Source: an uncultured Kiloniellaceae bacterium (GTDB lineage Bacteria > Pseudomonadota > Alphaproteobacteria > Kiloniellales > Kiloniellaceae). Taken from it: 64,000 nt of DNA. The stretch lies in the NCBI GenBank assembly GCA_947493695.1, contig CANLSF010000004.1, forward strand, positions 434,001-498,000. The letters are read 5' to 3'. This document shows positions 42,508 through 51,332 of this stretch, piece after piece (positions within the stretch are counted from its first letter, which is position 1; every line of letters begins with the position of its first letter). The notes beneath the pieces were generated by a model. The model saw only the letters and a list, made by a program, of their open reading frames with translations, ran no database searches and was not told where the DNA came from. A program made the translations under genes and the position numbers.

Positions 42508-44133
42508 TCAGGAGCGTTCCCGGGTCGCAGTGAATTTCAGCTTCGGCCAATCCTCTATTGCCCGGTTCAGGTCCCAGCTGTTGCGAGCCATATAAACCGG
42601 CGCGCCGTCACGATCTTCGGCCGCACTGCTCTGATGGCGGTCGAGGAAGCGTTTCATCTCAGCCGGGTCTCCATCAACCCAGCGGGCCGAATAGAAGGGC
42701 GCTGCCTCGAAACCGACCTTGATGCCATACTCGCTCTCGATCCGGGTCGCCAGAACGTCGATCTGCAGCTGTCCGACCACACCAACGATCCAGTCGGCGC
42801 CGATCATGGGTCGGAACACCTGGGTCACGCCCTCTTCGGCCAGACTCTCCAGAGCCTTGCGGAGATGTTTGGCCTTCATGGGATCGTCCAGGCGCACGCG
42901 GCGTAGGATTTCCGGCGCGAAGTTCGGGATACCGGTAAAGCGCAGGTTCTCGCCTTCCGTCAGGGTATCGCCAACCCGCAGCGTCCCGTGGTTGGGCACG
43001 CCAATGATGTCACCTGGCCATGCTTCTTCGGCCAGTTCCCGGCTTTGGGCGAAAAAGAGGATCGGGTTATAGATGCCGATCGACTTGCCGGTCCGGACCT
43101 GATGCATCTTGATGCCGCGCTTGAACTTGCCGGAGCAAAGCCGCATGAAGGCAATCCGGTCCCGATGGTTCGGGTCCATATTGGCTTGAACCTTAAAGAC
43201 AAACCCGGTTACAGGTTTTTCGCCCGGTTCGATTTCGCGCGCGTCTGTCGGCTGCGGGCGGGGCGAGGGTGCGAAGTCGACCACGGCATCCAGCAACTGC
43301 TTGATCCCGAAGGACCGGAGAGCCGAGCCGAAAAAGACCGGGGTAAGATGCCCGGCACGGTAACTCTCCAGATCGAACTCTGGGCATGCGGCCTGCACCA
43401 GTTCCACTTCCTCACGGGCCTGCGCCAGCTGATCTTCCGGCAGGGCTGCATCCAGCTTGGCATCGTCCAGGGGCGCGTCGATCACGTCAGTAAGTTCGTT
43501 CGAGTCCTTTGAGCCGTCGAACAGCATCATCTTCTGTTCGCGCATGTCATAGCAGCCGCGGAAAATACCGCCCATGCCCACAGGCCAGGACATCGGGGTG
43601 GTGTCCAGCGCCAGGATCTCGGAAATCTCATCCAGGATCTCGAAGTTGTCGCGGGCTTCCCGGTCCATCTTGTTGATGAAGGTGATGATCGGCACATCGC
43701 GCAGACGGCAGACCTCAAAGAGTTTTCGGGTCTGGGCCTCGATACCCTTCGCACCGTCGATCACCATGATTGCGGAATCAACAGCCGTCAGGGTCCGGTA
43801 GGTGTCTTCACTGAAGTCTTCATGGCCAGGGGTGTCGAGCAGATTGAAGGTCACATCCCGGTATTCGAAGGTCATGACCGAGGTGGTCACGGAAATACCG
43901 CGTGACTGCTCAATCTTCATCCAGTCTGAGCGTGCACGCCTGCCCTCGCCCTTGGCCTTCACCTGGCCGGCGAGATGGATCGCGCCACCCATCAGCAGCA
44001 GCTTTTCGGTCAGCGTGGTCTTACCGGCATCCGGATGCGCGATAATGGCAAAGGTGCGCCGTCTGCTGGCCGCTTCACCTGCATTCGCCGGTCCGCTGTC
44101 GCCGGACGCTGCCGCCATGTCGTTCATAGACAA
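42508..44133 (-). CDS. prfC: Peptide chain release factor 3
   Basis: A 541-residue GTPase that removes RF1/RF2 from the ribosome after peptide release. G-domain motifs are AHPDAGKTTLTEKLLL (G1), DTPGHEDF (G3) and INKMDRE (G4). These are followed by domain II (MRLCSGKFKRGIKMHQVRTG) and domain III (WIVGVVGQLQIDVLATRIE). The TTG at 44133 has GGAG at 6 nt; ATG 44127 is an alternative. Convergent with the EhuA-like gene; 22 nt separate the stops. Confidence 0.96.
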   Translation of the reverse strand: MSMNDMAAASGDSGPANAGEAASRRRTFAIIAHPDAGKTTLTEKLLLMGGAIHLAGQVKAKGEGRRARSDWMKIEQSRGISVTTSVMTFEYRDVTFNLLDTPGHEDFSEDTYRTLTAVDSAIMVIDGAKGIEAQTRKLFEVCRLRDVPIITFINKMDREARDNFEILDEISEILALDTTPMSWPVGMGGIFRGCYDMREQKMMLFDGSKDSNELTDVIDAPLDDAKLDAALPEDQLAQAREEVELVQAACPEFDLESYRAGHLTPVFFGSALRSFGIKQLLDAVVDFAPSPRPQPTDAREIEPGEKPVTGFVFKVQANMDPNHRDRIAFMRLCSGKFKRGIKMHQVRTGKSIGIYNPILFFAQSRELAEEAWPGDIIGVPNHGTLRVGDTLTEGENLRFTGIPNFAPEILRRVRLDDPMKAKHLRKALESLAEEGVTQVFRPMIGADWIVGVVGQLQIDVLATRIESEYGIKVGFEAAPFYSARWVDGDPAEMKRFLDRHQSSAAEDRDGAPVYMARNSWDLNRAIEDWPKLKFTATRERS

Positions 44134-44344
44134 AATTTGCTCCGTTCCTTCGGTCCATCGCCTGTCGATTAAGGCTGACCGGTCATTCCGGCCCTTCTAT
44201 GACCTGAAATCACCTGAAATTCAAATAGTGAAGCTGAAAAGCTTTCCCAGCCCCTCGAAGCTATTACGACTTATCAGCCTTCCGAGCCTGGGGTAGTCTG
44301 CCCGCGAATCCTTAATCATCCCCTCTCCTGCTCTGGAAGCCCTT

Positions 44345-45010
44345 ATGTCGACACGTTCCATCGGTCTCGATGACAATCTCTACAACTACCTGCTCTCCGT
44401 TTCCTTGCGTGAACCGGAGCTCTTTGCCCGTTTGCGGCAGGAAACCGACGCCATGCCTGAAGCCATGATGCAAATCAGCCCGGAACAGGGACAATTCATG
44501 CAGATGCTGGTCAAGCTGATCGGTGCTAAAAATGCCCTGGAGATTGGCACTTTCACAGGCTACAGCGCGTTGGCCGTGGCCAGTGCACTACCTGAAGACG
44601 GCAAGCTGGTTGCATGCGATATAAGTGAGAGGTTCACCGCCGTCGGACGACCATACTGGGAAGAAGCCAATGTGGCAGACAAGATCGATCTGCGCATCGG
44701 TCCGGCAGTCGACAGCCTGGACGCTCTGCTCGCAGAGGGTCAGGAAGCAAATTTCGATTTTGCCTTCATAGACGCCGATAAGACCAACTATGCCAATTAC
44801 TACGAACGCTGCCTGAAGCTCGTGCGCCCCGGGGGCCTGATTGCCATCGACAATGTGCTTTGGGACGGCTCTGTTGCCAATCCCGCGGATAAAAGTCCCG
44901 ATACCCAGGCGATCCGCGCACTGAACACTTCTTTGAAGAACGACGAACGCGTGGATATCTCGTTGGTACCGATCGGCGATGGCCTGACCTTGGCAAGAAG
45001 GCTTTCCTGA
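44345..45010 (+). CDS. Class I SAM-dependent O-methyltransferase (caffeoyl-CoA OMT type)
   Basis: A 221-residue enzyme with the family-3 O-methyltransferase motifs: ALEIGTFTGYSALAVASAL (SAM loop), FDFAFIDADKTNYANYYERC (metal and substrate Asp residues) and IAIDNVLWDGSV. These enzymes methylate vicinal diols or related hydroxyls using a divalent cation. The acceptor is unknown. It stands alone, divergent from prfC. Confidence 0.9.
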   Translation: MSTRSIGLDDNLYNYLLSVSLREPELFARLRQETDAMPEAMMQISPEQGQFMQMLVKLIGAKNALEIGTFTGYSALAVASALPEDGKLVACDISERFTAVGRPYWEEANVADKIDLRIGPAVDSLDALLAEGQEANFDFAFIDADKTNYANYYERCLKLVRPGGLIAIDNVLWDGSVANPADKSPDTQAIRALNTSLKNDERVDISLVPIGDGLTLARRLS

Positions 45011-45033
45011 CTTAGGTCCGATGCGGCCTCAAA

Positions 45034-45498
45034 TCAGAAGCTGCTGTGTTCTACGCGATCACCCGCCTTGATGCCAAGGCGCGAAGCGGTGCCGCCGTTC
45101 AGCTCAAGCACGCCGGTAATGGCCTCACCCGAAGGAATACGGGTGGTGGACTGTGGAACCGTGCGCTCGACGATCTTCACAATGCGGCCATCGCTTTTGA
45201 TGAAAAGCATGTCCAACGGCAAAAAAGTGTTCTGCATCCACATCACGGCCTCGCGCGAGGGCTGGTAGATAAAAAGCATCCCCGCATCGGCGGCCATCTG
45301 CCTGCGGAACATCAGGCCCTGAGCCTGTTGCTTCGGGTCCAACGCCATCTCCACAGTAAAGCTGTGCTTCTCACCTTCTTTCGTCACAATGGTGAGTTCC
45401 TCCTGCTCGAAGGACGCAAGACCACTCTGCGCAGCGGCAGCGGTACCTGTCAGACAAAGTGCGATAACCAGAACCAGACGGTGGAGAGACGAAATCAT
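45034..45498 (-). CDS. DUF192 family exported protein
   Basis: A 154-residue protein with a signal peptide (SSLHRLVLVIALCLTGTAAA) followed by one DUF192 domain: FTVEMALDPKQQAQGLMFRR, DAGMLFIYQPSREAVMWMQN and TFLPLDMLFI. DUF192 proteins are small secreted beta proteins of unknown function. ATG 45498 begins the signal peptide. It lies 35 nt downstream of the deacetylase-family gene, possibly cotranscribed. Confidence 0.9.
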   Translation of the reverse strand: MISSLHRLVLVIALCLTGTAAAAQSGLASFEQEELTIVTKEGEKHSFTVEMALDPKQQAQGLMFRRQMAADAGMLFIYQPSREAVMWMQNTFLPLDMLFIKSDGRIVKIVERTVPQSTTRIPSGEAITGVLELNGGTASRLGIKAGDRVEHSSF

Positions 45499-45533
45499 GA
45501 GGTGTACCAAGTGAATGTTATGACCTTCGTAAA

Positions 45534-46652
45534 CTAAGGTTTCAGGACCTCGGAAACAATATGCCGGATTTCATCCCTTACCGGACCGGGACGCGCGGGA
45601 TCAAGTAAGGTGGTCATCCAGTGTTCTGGCGGGTTTCGCCCTTTGCTATGCCGCCAGCTCAGACTGCGGAGAACCGCCTCGGCCTCAGGAGACACTCGGT
45701 CCGGAATGTCAAAACCGTTGAGCACCGCCCAGACCCCGGCCCAACAGCGTCCGACCGACCAGGGATTATAACCGCCGCCGCCGAGGACAATCAGTCTTTC
45801 TGCCTTGCCGCGAAGGCGCGAAACGACACGCCAGAGCGCACCGTTCGACAAGCCTAACCGGCTCATGGGATCTTCCTCCAACCCGTCCGCACCGCATTGC
45901 AGCAGGATCGTATCAGCCTCAAAGTCCTCCAGCAGCGGCAGGACACAGGCTTCCATGATGTAGTCCATCTCGCTGTCATTGAAGTCCGCCGGAACCGGCA
46001 GGTTTCTGGCGACGCCCGCTGCACGATCATGAAGTTCCCCCAACCCACTGCCGTTCATGGGCCAGCGGTCCTGCTCATGAATTGAGAGTGTCATGACTTT
46101 ATCGCGGTCATGGAAGGCGTCCTGTACGCCGTCGCCGTGGTGGGCATCCACATCCAGGTAAAAAACACGTTCCGCCCCCTGATCCAGCAATTCCAGAATA
46201 CAAAGCGCGGGATCGTTAAAGAAACAAAATCCGCTGGCGTGCCCCGGGCGACCATGATGGGTACCGCCTGCCGGGTTGTAGACCACACCCGATTCGCCCA
46301 CCAGATGCGCTGCCAGGATCGAACCGCCGGAAGCCGTCGCCGGGCGGCGGAACACCTCAGGAAAGATAGGATTTCCGTTGCGCCCCAGATTGAATCTCTC
46401 TTTCTCGTCATCGCTCAAGGTCTGGTCGGCTTCCGCCTGCCGCAAGGCCGCGATATAGGCCGGATCGTGGAAACGCGCCAGTTGCGCGTCGCTGGCTATC
46501 GGTGAATCGTGATACTGCCGATCCGGCAGCCATCCCATCGCCCGGCAGAGGTCAATACAGGTTGAAACACGCGGAATGGCAAGTGGATGGCGCATGCCAT
46601 AAGTCGAATGCCGGTAGATTTCGCTGCCGATGAACTGTGGTTCTCTGCTCAA
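45534..46652 (-). CDS. Histone deacetylase/AcuC-family hydrolase
   Basis: A 372-residue zinc-dependent deacetylase-fold protein. The metal site is seen in YLDVDAHHGDGVQDAF and LQCGADGLEEDP, with the histidine pair of the charge relay in NPAGGTHHGRPGHASG and a late tyrosine in VLGGGGYNPWSVGR. Bacterial members deacetylate acetoin-pathway enzymes, polyamines or other acetylated amines. With polyamine-type uptake in the window, acetylpolyamine is a possible substrate, but this is speculation. The start is TTG. It is divergent from the ABC gene pair (165 nt). Confidence 0.88.
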   Translation of the reverse strand: MSREPQFIGSEIYRHSTYGMRHPLAIPRVSTCIDLCRAMGWLPDRQYHDSPIASDAQLARFHDPAYIAALRQAEADQTLSDDEKERFNLGRNGNPIFPEVFRRPATASGGSILAAHLVGESGVVYNPAGGTHHGRPGHASGFCFFNDPALCILELLDQGAERVFYLDVDAHHGDGVQDAFHDRDKVMTLSIHEQDRWPMNGSGLGELHDRAAGVARNLPVPADFNDSEMDYIMEACVLPLLEDFEADTILLQCGADGLEEDPMSRLGLSNGALWRVVSRLRGKAERLIVLGGGGYNPWSVGRCWAGVWAVLNGFDIPDRVSPEAEAVLRSLSWRHSKGRNPPEHWMTTLLDPARPGPVRDEIRHIVSEVLKP

Positions 46653-46817
46653 AACCTGTCTTCTTTCCTATCCACTCTGTGGTTCCATGCCACCGGCTTG
46701 CCGCATTCAGGCACCGCTGGCATAGTCGCCGCATAGAGAAACCTAAGCAGGGCTGGCATCAGGTCAAGCGTCGCTGCCGAATGATCAACATCCAGCCCAA
46801 ACGGAGCAGCGCCACCT

Positions 46818-47615
46818 GTGACCGGTATCCCTCCCTCACCTCCCCCTGCAGAATCTGGAACACCCGGGATCAGTCTTCGCGGCGCAAGCCTCCGTTATCA
46901 GGGCAACCGGGTTTTCGAGGACCTGGACCTGGATCTGCTCGCCGGGCGCATGACCTGCCTGCTCGGGCCCTCCGGCGTCGGTAAATCCAGCCTCTTGCGC
47001 TACATCGCAGGCTTAACCGAGAGCGGTATCGAGGCGAGCGTTTCCGGACAGCTCTTGTTTGACGGCATCGAGGGTGTTTCGGCCAACATCGCCTACCTCG
47101 CGCAGCAGGACCTTTTGCTGCCGTGGTTGAGCGTTCTCGATAACGTCATGCTGGGCAGCCGCCTCAGGGGCGAGACTGCGGATCGGGCACGCGCGTCGAG
47201 TTTACTGGGACAAGTGGGCCTGAGTGAATATGAAGCTTCTGTCCCGGCAAAACTATCCGGCGGGATGCGCCAGCGGGCCGCTTTGGCGCGCACGCTGATG
47301 GAGGATCGCCCGGTTGTTCTGATGGACGAACCCTTCTCGGCGCTCGACGCCATCACGCGTTACGAGCTTCAGGAACTTGCTTCAACCTTGTTGACGGGCA
47401 AGACGACACTGTTGGTGACGCACGACCCACTAGAGGCCTTGCGGATAGGGCATCGGCTCTTGTTGCTGACGGGTTCGCCTGCCAGTTTCGAGGCACCGAT
47501 TGACCCTCCCGGCGATCCCTTACGCGATATCAGCAGTCCTGAGCTCGCAGCACTTCAGGCGACCATTATGGAGCGCCTAACCAGTGCTCGGCAAAAAGCC
47601 AGGGCGGTGGGATGA
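46818..47615 (+). CDS. ABC transporter ATP-binding protein (ThiZ/SsuB type)
   Basis: A 265-residue ATPase with a GTG start. It has Walker A GPSGVGKSSLL, Q-loop LAQQDLLLPWLSV, signature LSGGMRQRAALARTL, Walker B VVLMDEPFSALDAI and switch region LVTHDPLEAL. The family covers nitrate, sulfonate, taurine and the thiamine precursor HMP. The length and motif wording are close to ThiZ-like proteins, but no TPP riboswitch and no binding-protein gene are visible. It overlaps the permease gene by 4 nt. Confidence 0.85.
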   Translation: MTGIPPSPPPAESGTPGISLRGASLRYQGNRVFEDLDLDLLAGRMTCLLGPSGVGKSSLLRYIAGLTESGIEASVSGQLLFDGIEGVSANIAYLAQQDLLLPWLSVLDNVMLGSRLRGETADRARASSLLGQVGLSEYEASVPAKLSGGMRQRAALARTLMEDRPVVLMDEPFSALDAITRYELQELASTLLTGKTTLLVTHDPLEALRIGHRLLLLTGSPASFEAPIDPPGDPLRDISSPELAALQATIMERLTSARQKARAVG

Positions 47616-48358
47616 GATTTGCCCGCCCGATCATCATCTTTATCGGCCTCTTGCTGGCGTGGCAGCTTCTGATCAGCGTCACCGGTGTCGCCGCGTTCAT
47701 TCTTCCTGATCCGCTCTCCGTGCTCACCGCTCTTTATCAACGCTGGCCGGAACTGCTGTCGCATGCGGGTGTTACCATCACCGAGATTTTGCTGGGTCTT
47801 GGCCTTGGTACGCTTCTTGGCTGTTTGTCGGCGCTGATCATCGCTCAGTACCGTGGGGCGCGTCTCTGGGTTCTGCCGGTCCTGGTGGTCAGTCAGGCCA
47901 TCCCGGTCTTTGCGCTGGCACCGATCCTGGTGTTGTGGCTTGGGTATGGCCTGGCCTCCAAAGTCGCCATGGCCACACTCATTATCTATTTCCCGGTAAC
48001 CGTCGCCTTCTATGACGGCCTGCGCCGCACGGAGCCCGGATGGCTCGATCTGGCCCACGTTATGGGCGGATCGCGTTGGCAAACGCTCGTGCAAATCCGT
48101 ATTCCCTCCGCGTTGCCTGCCTTGGCATCCGGCCTGAGGGTTGCTGCCTCCGTTGCGCCGATCGGTGCCATTGTGGGTGAGTGGGTCGGTTCGAGCGCCG
48201 GTCTCGGATATCTTATGCTTCATGCCAATGCCCGGCTGCAGGTCGACGTGATGTTTGCGGCGCTGCTCGTGCTCGCCCTCTTCGCCGTCGCCCTCTATTT
48301 CGCCATCGACCGTATTTTGCGTCTCCTGATCAGCTGGCAACCCGATAAAGCGCTTTGA
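47612..48358 (+). CDS. ABC transporter permease (ThiX/SsuC type)
   Basis: A 248-residue permease with six membrane segments, starting inside the ATPase stop (ATGA). The coupling loop is LDLAHVMGGSRWQTLVQIRIP, and the segment VAPIGAIVGEWVGSSAGLGYLM is typical of the SsuC/ThiX/TauC group. Since no solute-binding protein gene is adjacent in either direction, the partner must be elsewhere or the pair uses a shared one. Confidence 0.85.
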   Translation: MRFARPIIIFIGLLLAWQLLISVTGVAAFILPDPLSVLTALYQRWPELLSHAGVTITEILLGLGLGTLLGCLSALIIAQYRGARLWVLPVLVVSQAIPVFALAPILVLWLGYGLASKVAMATLIIYFPVTVAFYDGLRRTEPGWLDLAHVMGGSRWQTLVQIRIPSALPALASGLRVAASVAPIGAIVGEWVGSSAGLGYLMLHANARLQVDVMFAALLVLALFAVALYFAIDRILRLLISWQPDKAL

Positions 48359-48487
48359 ACCCCTGCCTTCCCGCGCATAACGACTGGTTGCGTCAGGCTG
48401 CGCCGCTCGCTAGCTTGTTTTCGTTGAACATAAAACGCTTGTGGTTTGACCGACCGAAAGCAACAGACCTGCGCAAGAGGGAAAACA

Positions 48488-49315
48488 ATGGCTATCAAAA
48501 CAATTCTGGTGCACCTCGCCGACGATGAAGAACACCTGAAGCGGCTTGAAGTGGCCCTGATGCTTGCGCAGGAGCGAAAAGCCCATGTAACCGCGTTATT
48601 TGTTACAACCCCCATCGGCATGCCCGCGCAAATCACCGGCCGCGGTGCCTCGGCGGTCTATCTCGCCGAAGCAACGACTCAGGCAAAAGCCAAGGCGGAA
48701 GCGCTTGAAAAAGAGTTTGATGAGCGCTGCGACCGCAGCAACATCGAGTACAGCTGGATCACGACCGAAGGCGACCACCTGGATCTGCTCGCGCGGCATG
48801 CTCATGCCGCGGATCTGGTGATTGCCAGCCAACCAACCTATGAAAGTCTTGAAGACCGATTACGCATGCGCCTGCCCGAGGAACTTGCGCTCCACAGCGG
48901 CCTGCCGGTCCTTATTCTGCCAAGGGACTGTGAAGTCGAGACCATAGGAAAACGCGTCATGATCGCCTGGAAGGATACCCGTGAGACCGTCCGTGCCATC
49001 CGCGACAACATATCCATTCTGGTAGACGCCGAAAAAGTCTTCATTTTATCTGTCGCTCCGGATACAGGCGACGCCCTCTCCCTGCTCGAAGTTGCAAACT
49101 ACATTAAACGTCACGGGGTGAACGTCGAGACCCAGCATATCGCCAACTATGAAAACTCGGTGGGCGAGACAATTCTAGACGCAGCAGACAGTTGCGAAGT
49201 CGACCTGATCGTTCTGGGCGCGCACGGGCATTCACGTCTGCACGAATTGATTATGGGCAGCGTGACGGATCACATCGTTAAAAACACCGAGCTCCCGGTT
49301 GTTATTTCTCACTAA
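48488..49315 (+). CDS. Tandem universal stress protein
   Basis: A 275-residue cytoplasmic protein made of two USP domains. The first (1-140) has AIKTILVHLADD and the second ends in LIVLGAHGHSRLHELIMGSV, which keeps the G-2x-G-9x-G-S ATP-binding motif. The corresponding region of the first domain (DLVIASQPTYESLED) lacks it, so one domain is probably degenerate. ATG 48488 is preceded by AAGAGG. Confidence 0.9.
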   Translation: MAIKTILVHLADDEEHLKRLEVALMLAQERKAHVTALFVTTPIGMPAQITGRGASAVYLAEATTQAKAKAEALEKEFDERCDRSNIEYSWITTEGDHLDLLARHAHAADLVIASQPTYESLEDRLRMRLPEELALHSGLPVLILPRDCEVETIGKRVMIAWKDTRETVRAIRDNISILVDAEKVFILSVAPDTGDALSLLEVANYIKRHGVNVETQHIANYENSVGETILDAADSCEVDLIVLGAHGHSRLHELIMGSVTDHIVKNTELPVVISH

Positions 49316-49357
49316 GGGGTCCGAGCCCGGGAAACCACCTATGAGATCGCATAGCTA

Positions 49358-49999
49358 ATGCATGTAGCGGCACGTCTGGTCGGAACAGCCATTGTCCTCT
49401 TTGCACGCTTCATCACTGCGGTCCGGGGTATCTGGCAAGGGATCGAGCCAACGCCGAAAGAGCGGATTTACTTTGCCAATCATGTAAGTCACGGCGATTT
49501 CATTTTGATCTGGACGGTGTTGCCCTGGCGATTGCGCCGGAAAACACGGCCGGTGGCCGGGGCAGATTACTGGCTTAAAACACCGCTCAAACGTTTCATC
49601 GGGCGCGATGTTTTTAATTCGGTCCTGATTGATCGAAACCCGAACACCCGCACGAGCGATCCCATTGCGACCATGGCAGAAGCTCTCGATGAGGGCGCGT
49701 CCCTCATCCTCTTTCCCGAGGGTACCCGCAATGAAACAGAGCAAGCCCTGCTCCCCTTCAAGGCAGGACTTTATCACCTCGGCAAATCACGCCCCGGTGT
49801 CGAGATAATCCCGGTCTGGATAGATAACCTCAACCGGGTGATGCCGAAGGGCGAGCTGGTTCCCATCCCGCTGATCTGCACCGTGACCTTCGGGGCACCG
49901 CTACATATCGCCGTTCAGGAAAACAAGGCCGCGTTTATCGCTCGGGCCGAGGCGGCATTGCTCGCACTTTCACCTGCCGCTGAAGGCAGCGACAAATGA
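49358..49999 (+). CDS. 1-acylglycerol-3-phosphate acyltransferase family (PlsC-like)
   Basis: A 213-residue membrane-associated acyltransferase. The catalytic HX4D motif is in ANHVSHGDFILIW and the substrate-binding motif in LILFPEGTRNETEQ. It begins with a hydrophobic N-terminus. It is the first of four tightly packed genes that together look like an accessory phospholipid pathway. It overlaps the CdsA-like gene by 4 nt. Confidence 0.88.
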   Translation: MHVAARLVGTAIVLFARFITAVRGIWQGIEPTPKERIYFANHVSHGDFILIWTVLPWRLRRKTRPVAGADYWLKTPLKRFIGRDVFNSVLIDRNPNTRTSDPIATMAEALDEGASLILFPEGTRNETEQALLPFKAGLYHLGKSRPGVEIIPVWIDNLNRVMPKGELVPIPLICTVTFGAPLHIAVQENKAAFIARAEAALLALSPAAEGSDK

Positions 50000-50943
50000 A
50001 CGACTATCAGTTAGACCTCCTTAAGCTTCTCGGCGGCGTCGGCGCAATCCTGATTGTCGCTTCGATTATCGGCTATATCCTGCAACGCCGGCTGTCACCC
50101 GACGGCTCGAACGCTGTGATCGAAAACCTCAATGCAAGAATCCAGGCCTGGTGGGGCATGGTCATTCTCATGGGTCTTGCATTTCTCGGGGGCCGAACCG
50201 GAGTCATTCTGCTTTTTGCGTTCTGCTCCTTTGCCGCCCTGCGCGAGTTCGCAACTCTGACCAACACCAGGCGCGCCGATCACTGGGCCTTGGCGAGTGC
50301 CTTCTTCGTAGTGCTGCCGATCCAGTACTGGTTGATCTGGACGGACTGGTACGGGCTCTTCTCGATCTTCATCCCGGTTTATGCCTTTCTGCTGATGCCC
50401 ATCGTGGCGGCTCTACGGGGTGACACCGAGAACTTTCTGGATCGGGTCGCAGAGACTCAATGGGCGCTTATGATCTGTGTGTTTTGCGCCTCGCATGTAC
50501 CCGCTCTCCTCAGCCTGAACATTCCGGGCTACGAAGGTCGCAATGTTCTGCTGATCGCCTTCCTGGTGGTTGTGGTGCAATCCAGCGATGTTCTGCAATA
50601 TGTCTGGGGCAAACTCTATGGGAAGCGCAAAATCGCACCCAAGCTCTCGCCCTCGAAGACCCTGGAAGGTTTCGTCGGCGGTGTTCTCTCATCGATGCTG
50701 CTGGGCGCCTGCCTCTGGTGGATGACGCCATTTACCTTTGTTCAGGCGGGGCTGTTGGCACTCGTCATCGCATTGATGGGATTCTTCGGCGGTCTGGTGA
50801 TGTCTGCAATCAAGCGGGATCGGGGGATCAAAGACTGGGGCCATCTGATCGCCGGACATGGTGGTTTCATCGACCGGCTTGATTCGGTCGTTTTCTCGGC
50901 ACCGATATTCTTTCATCTGGTGCGCTACTGGTGGACGCCATGA
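49996..50943 (+). CDS. Phosphatidate cytidylyltransferase-like membrane protein
   Basis: A 315-residue polytopic membrane protein. The CDP-diacylglycerol synthase signature is present as KLSPSKTLEGFVGG and continues to the end block KRDRGIKDWGHLIAGHGG with IDRLDSVVFSAP. It would activate phosphatidic acid with CTP. It resembles the YnbB-type paralogue rather than the essential CdsA of the lpx/dxr cluster, because its neighbours are an acyltransferase and a CDP-alcohol transferase. It overlaps both neighbours by 4 nt. Confidence 0.9.
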   Translation: MNDYQLDLLKLLGGVGAILIVASIIGYILQRRLSPDGSNAVIENLNARIQAWWGMVILMGLAFLGGRTGVILLFAFCSFAALREFATLTNTRRADHWALASAFFVVLPIQYWLIWTDWYGLFSIFIPVYAFLLMPIVAALRGDTENFLDRVAETQWALMICVFCASHVPALLSLNIPGYEGRNVLLIAFLVVVVQSSDVLQYVWGKLYGKRKIAPKLSPSKTLEGFVGGVLSSMLLGACLWWMTPFTFVQAGLLALVIALMGFFGGLVMSAIKRDRGIKDWGHLIAGHGGFIDRLDSVVFSAPIFFHLVRYWWTP

Positions 50944-51329
50944 TCCCACTTTTCAGGCGCATTGCAGGTCACAGCGTGACCCACATGCTGTTCGCGATCG
51001 TCGGTATGGGAAGCTGGGCGATTGTTTCGAACCGCGCCCACCCAATGCCGGAGCCTGTTATCGCCGGCGCTGTACAGGCCACGCTTTCCGCCTTTCTCAC
51101 ACTGGTGCTGAAAACCATCATTGACCGTTTGGCGGAACGCTTCACCGGCGTGACCGCCTTTTGGCTGCCGGCGCTCGCTGCGATTTCGGTTTCCGCCTGT
51201 TTCTTGCTCGTCATCCACTCTCTCAGCGGAACACCCGAAATTCTCACAACCATATCCCTGCCACTTACCGTCGCCACCTGTTACGCGACGATCTACAATT
51301 ACTCCTGCCAAGTTTCCCGGAGGCAATGA
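50940..51329 (+). CDS. Small membrane protein of the lipid cluster, unknown function
   Basis: A 129-residue hydrophobic protein with about four membrane segments (SVTHMLFAIVGMGSWAIV, AVQATLSAFLTLVL, FWLPALAAISVSACFLLVI and a C-terminal one). I do not recognise a catalytic motif. ATG 50940 overlaps the stop of the CdsA-like gene (ATGA), and the next gene starts 3 nt after its stop, so it is almost certainly cotranslated with lipid enzymes and may be a subunit or transport component. Confidence 0.75.
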   Translation: MIPLFRRIAGHSVTHMLFAIVGMGSWAIVSNRAHPMPEPVIAGAVQATLSAFLTLVLKTIIDRLAERFTGVTAFWLPALAAISVSACFLLVIHSLSGTPEILTTISLPLTVATCYATIYNYSCQVSRRQ

Positions 51330-51332
51330 GCT

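Noticed and set aside
46653-46817. Possible TPP riboswitch before the ThiZ-like gene
   Set aside because: The conserved CUGAGA and GAACCUGAU-type cores of the riboswitch are not present.
47555-48340. Minus-strand frame of 261 codons opposite the ABC permease
   Set aside because: It is very polar and repetitive, as expected for the complement of hydrophobic permease codons; the permease reading has clear family motifs.
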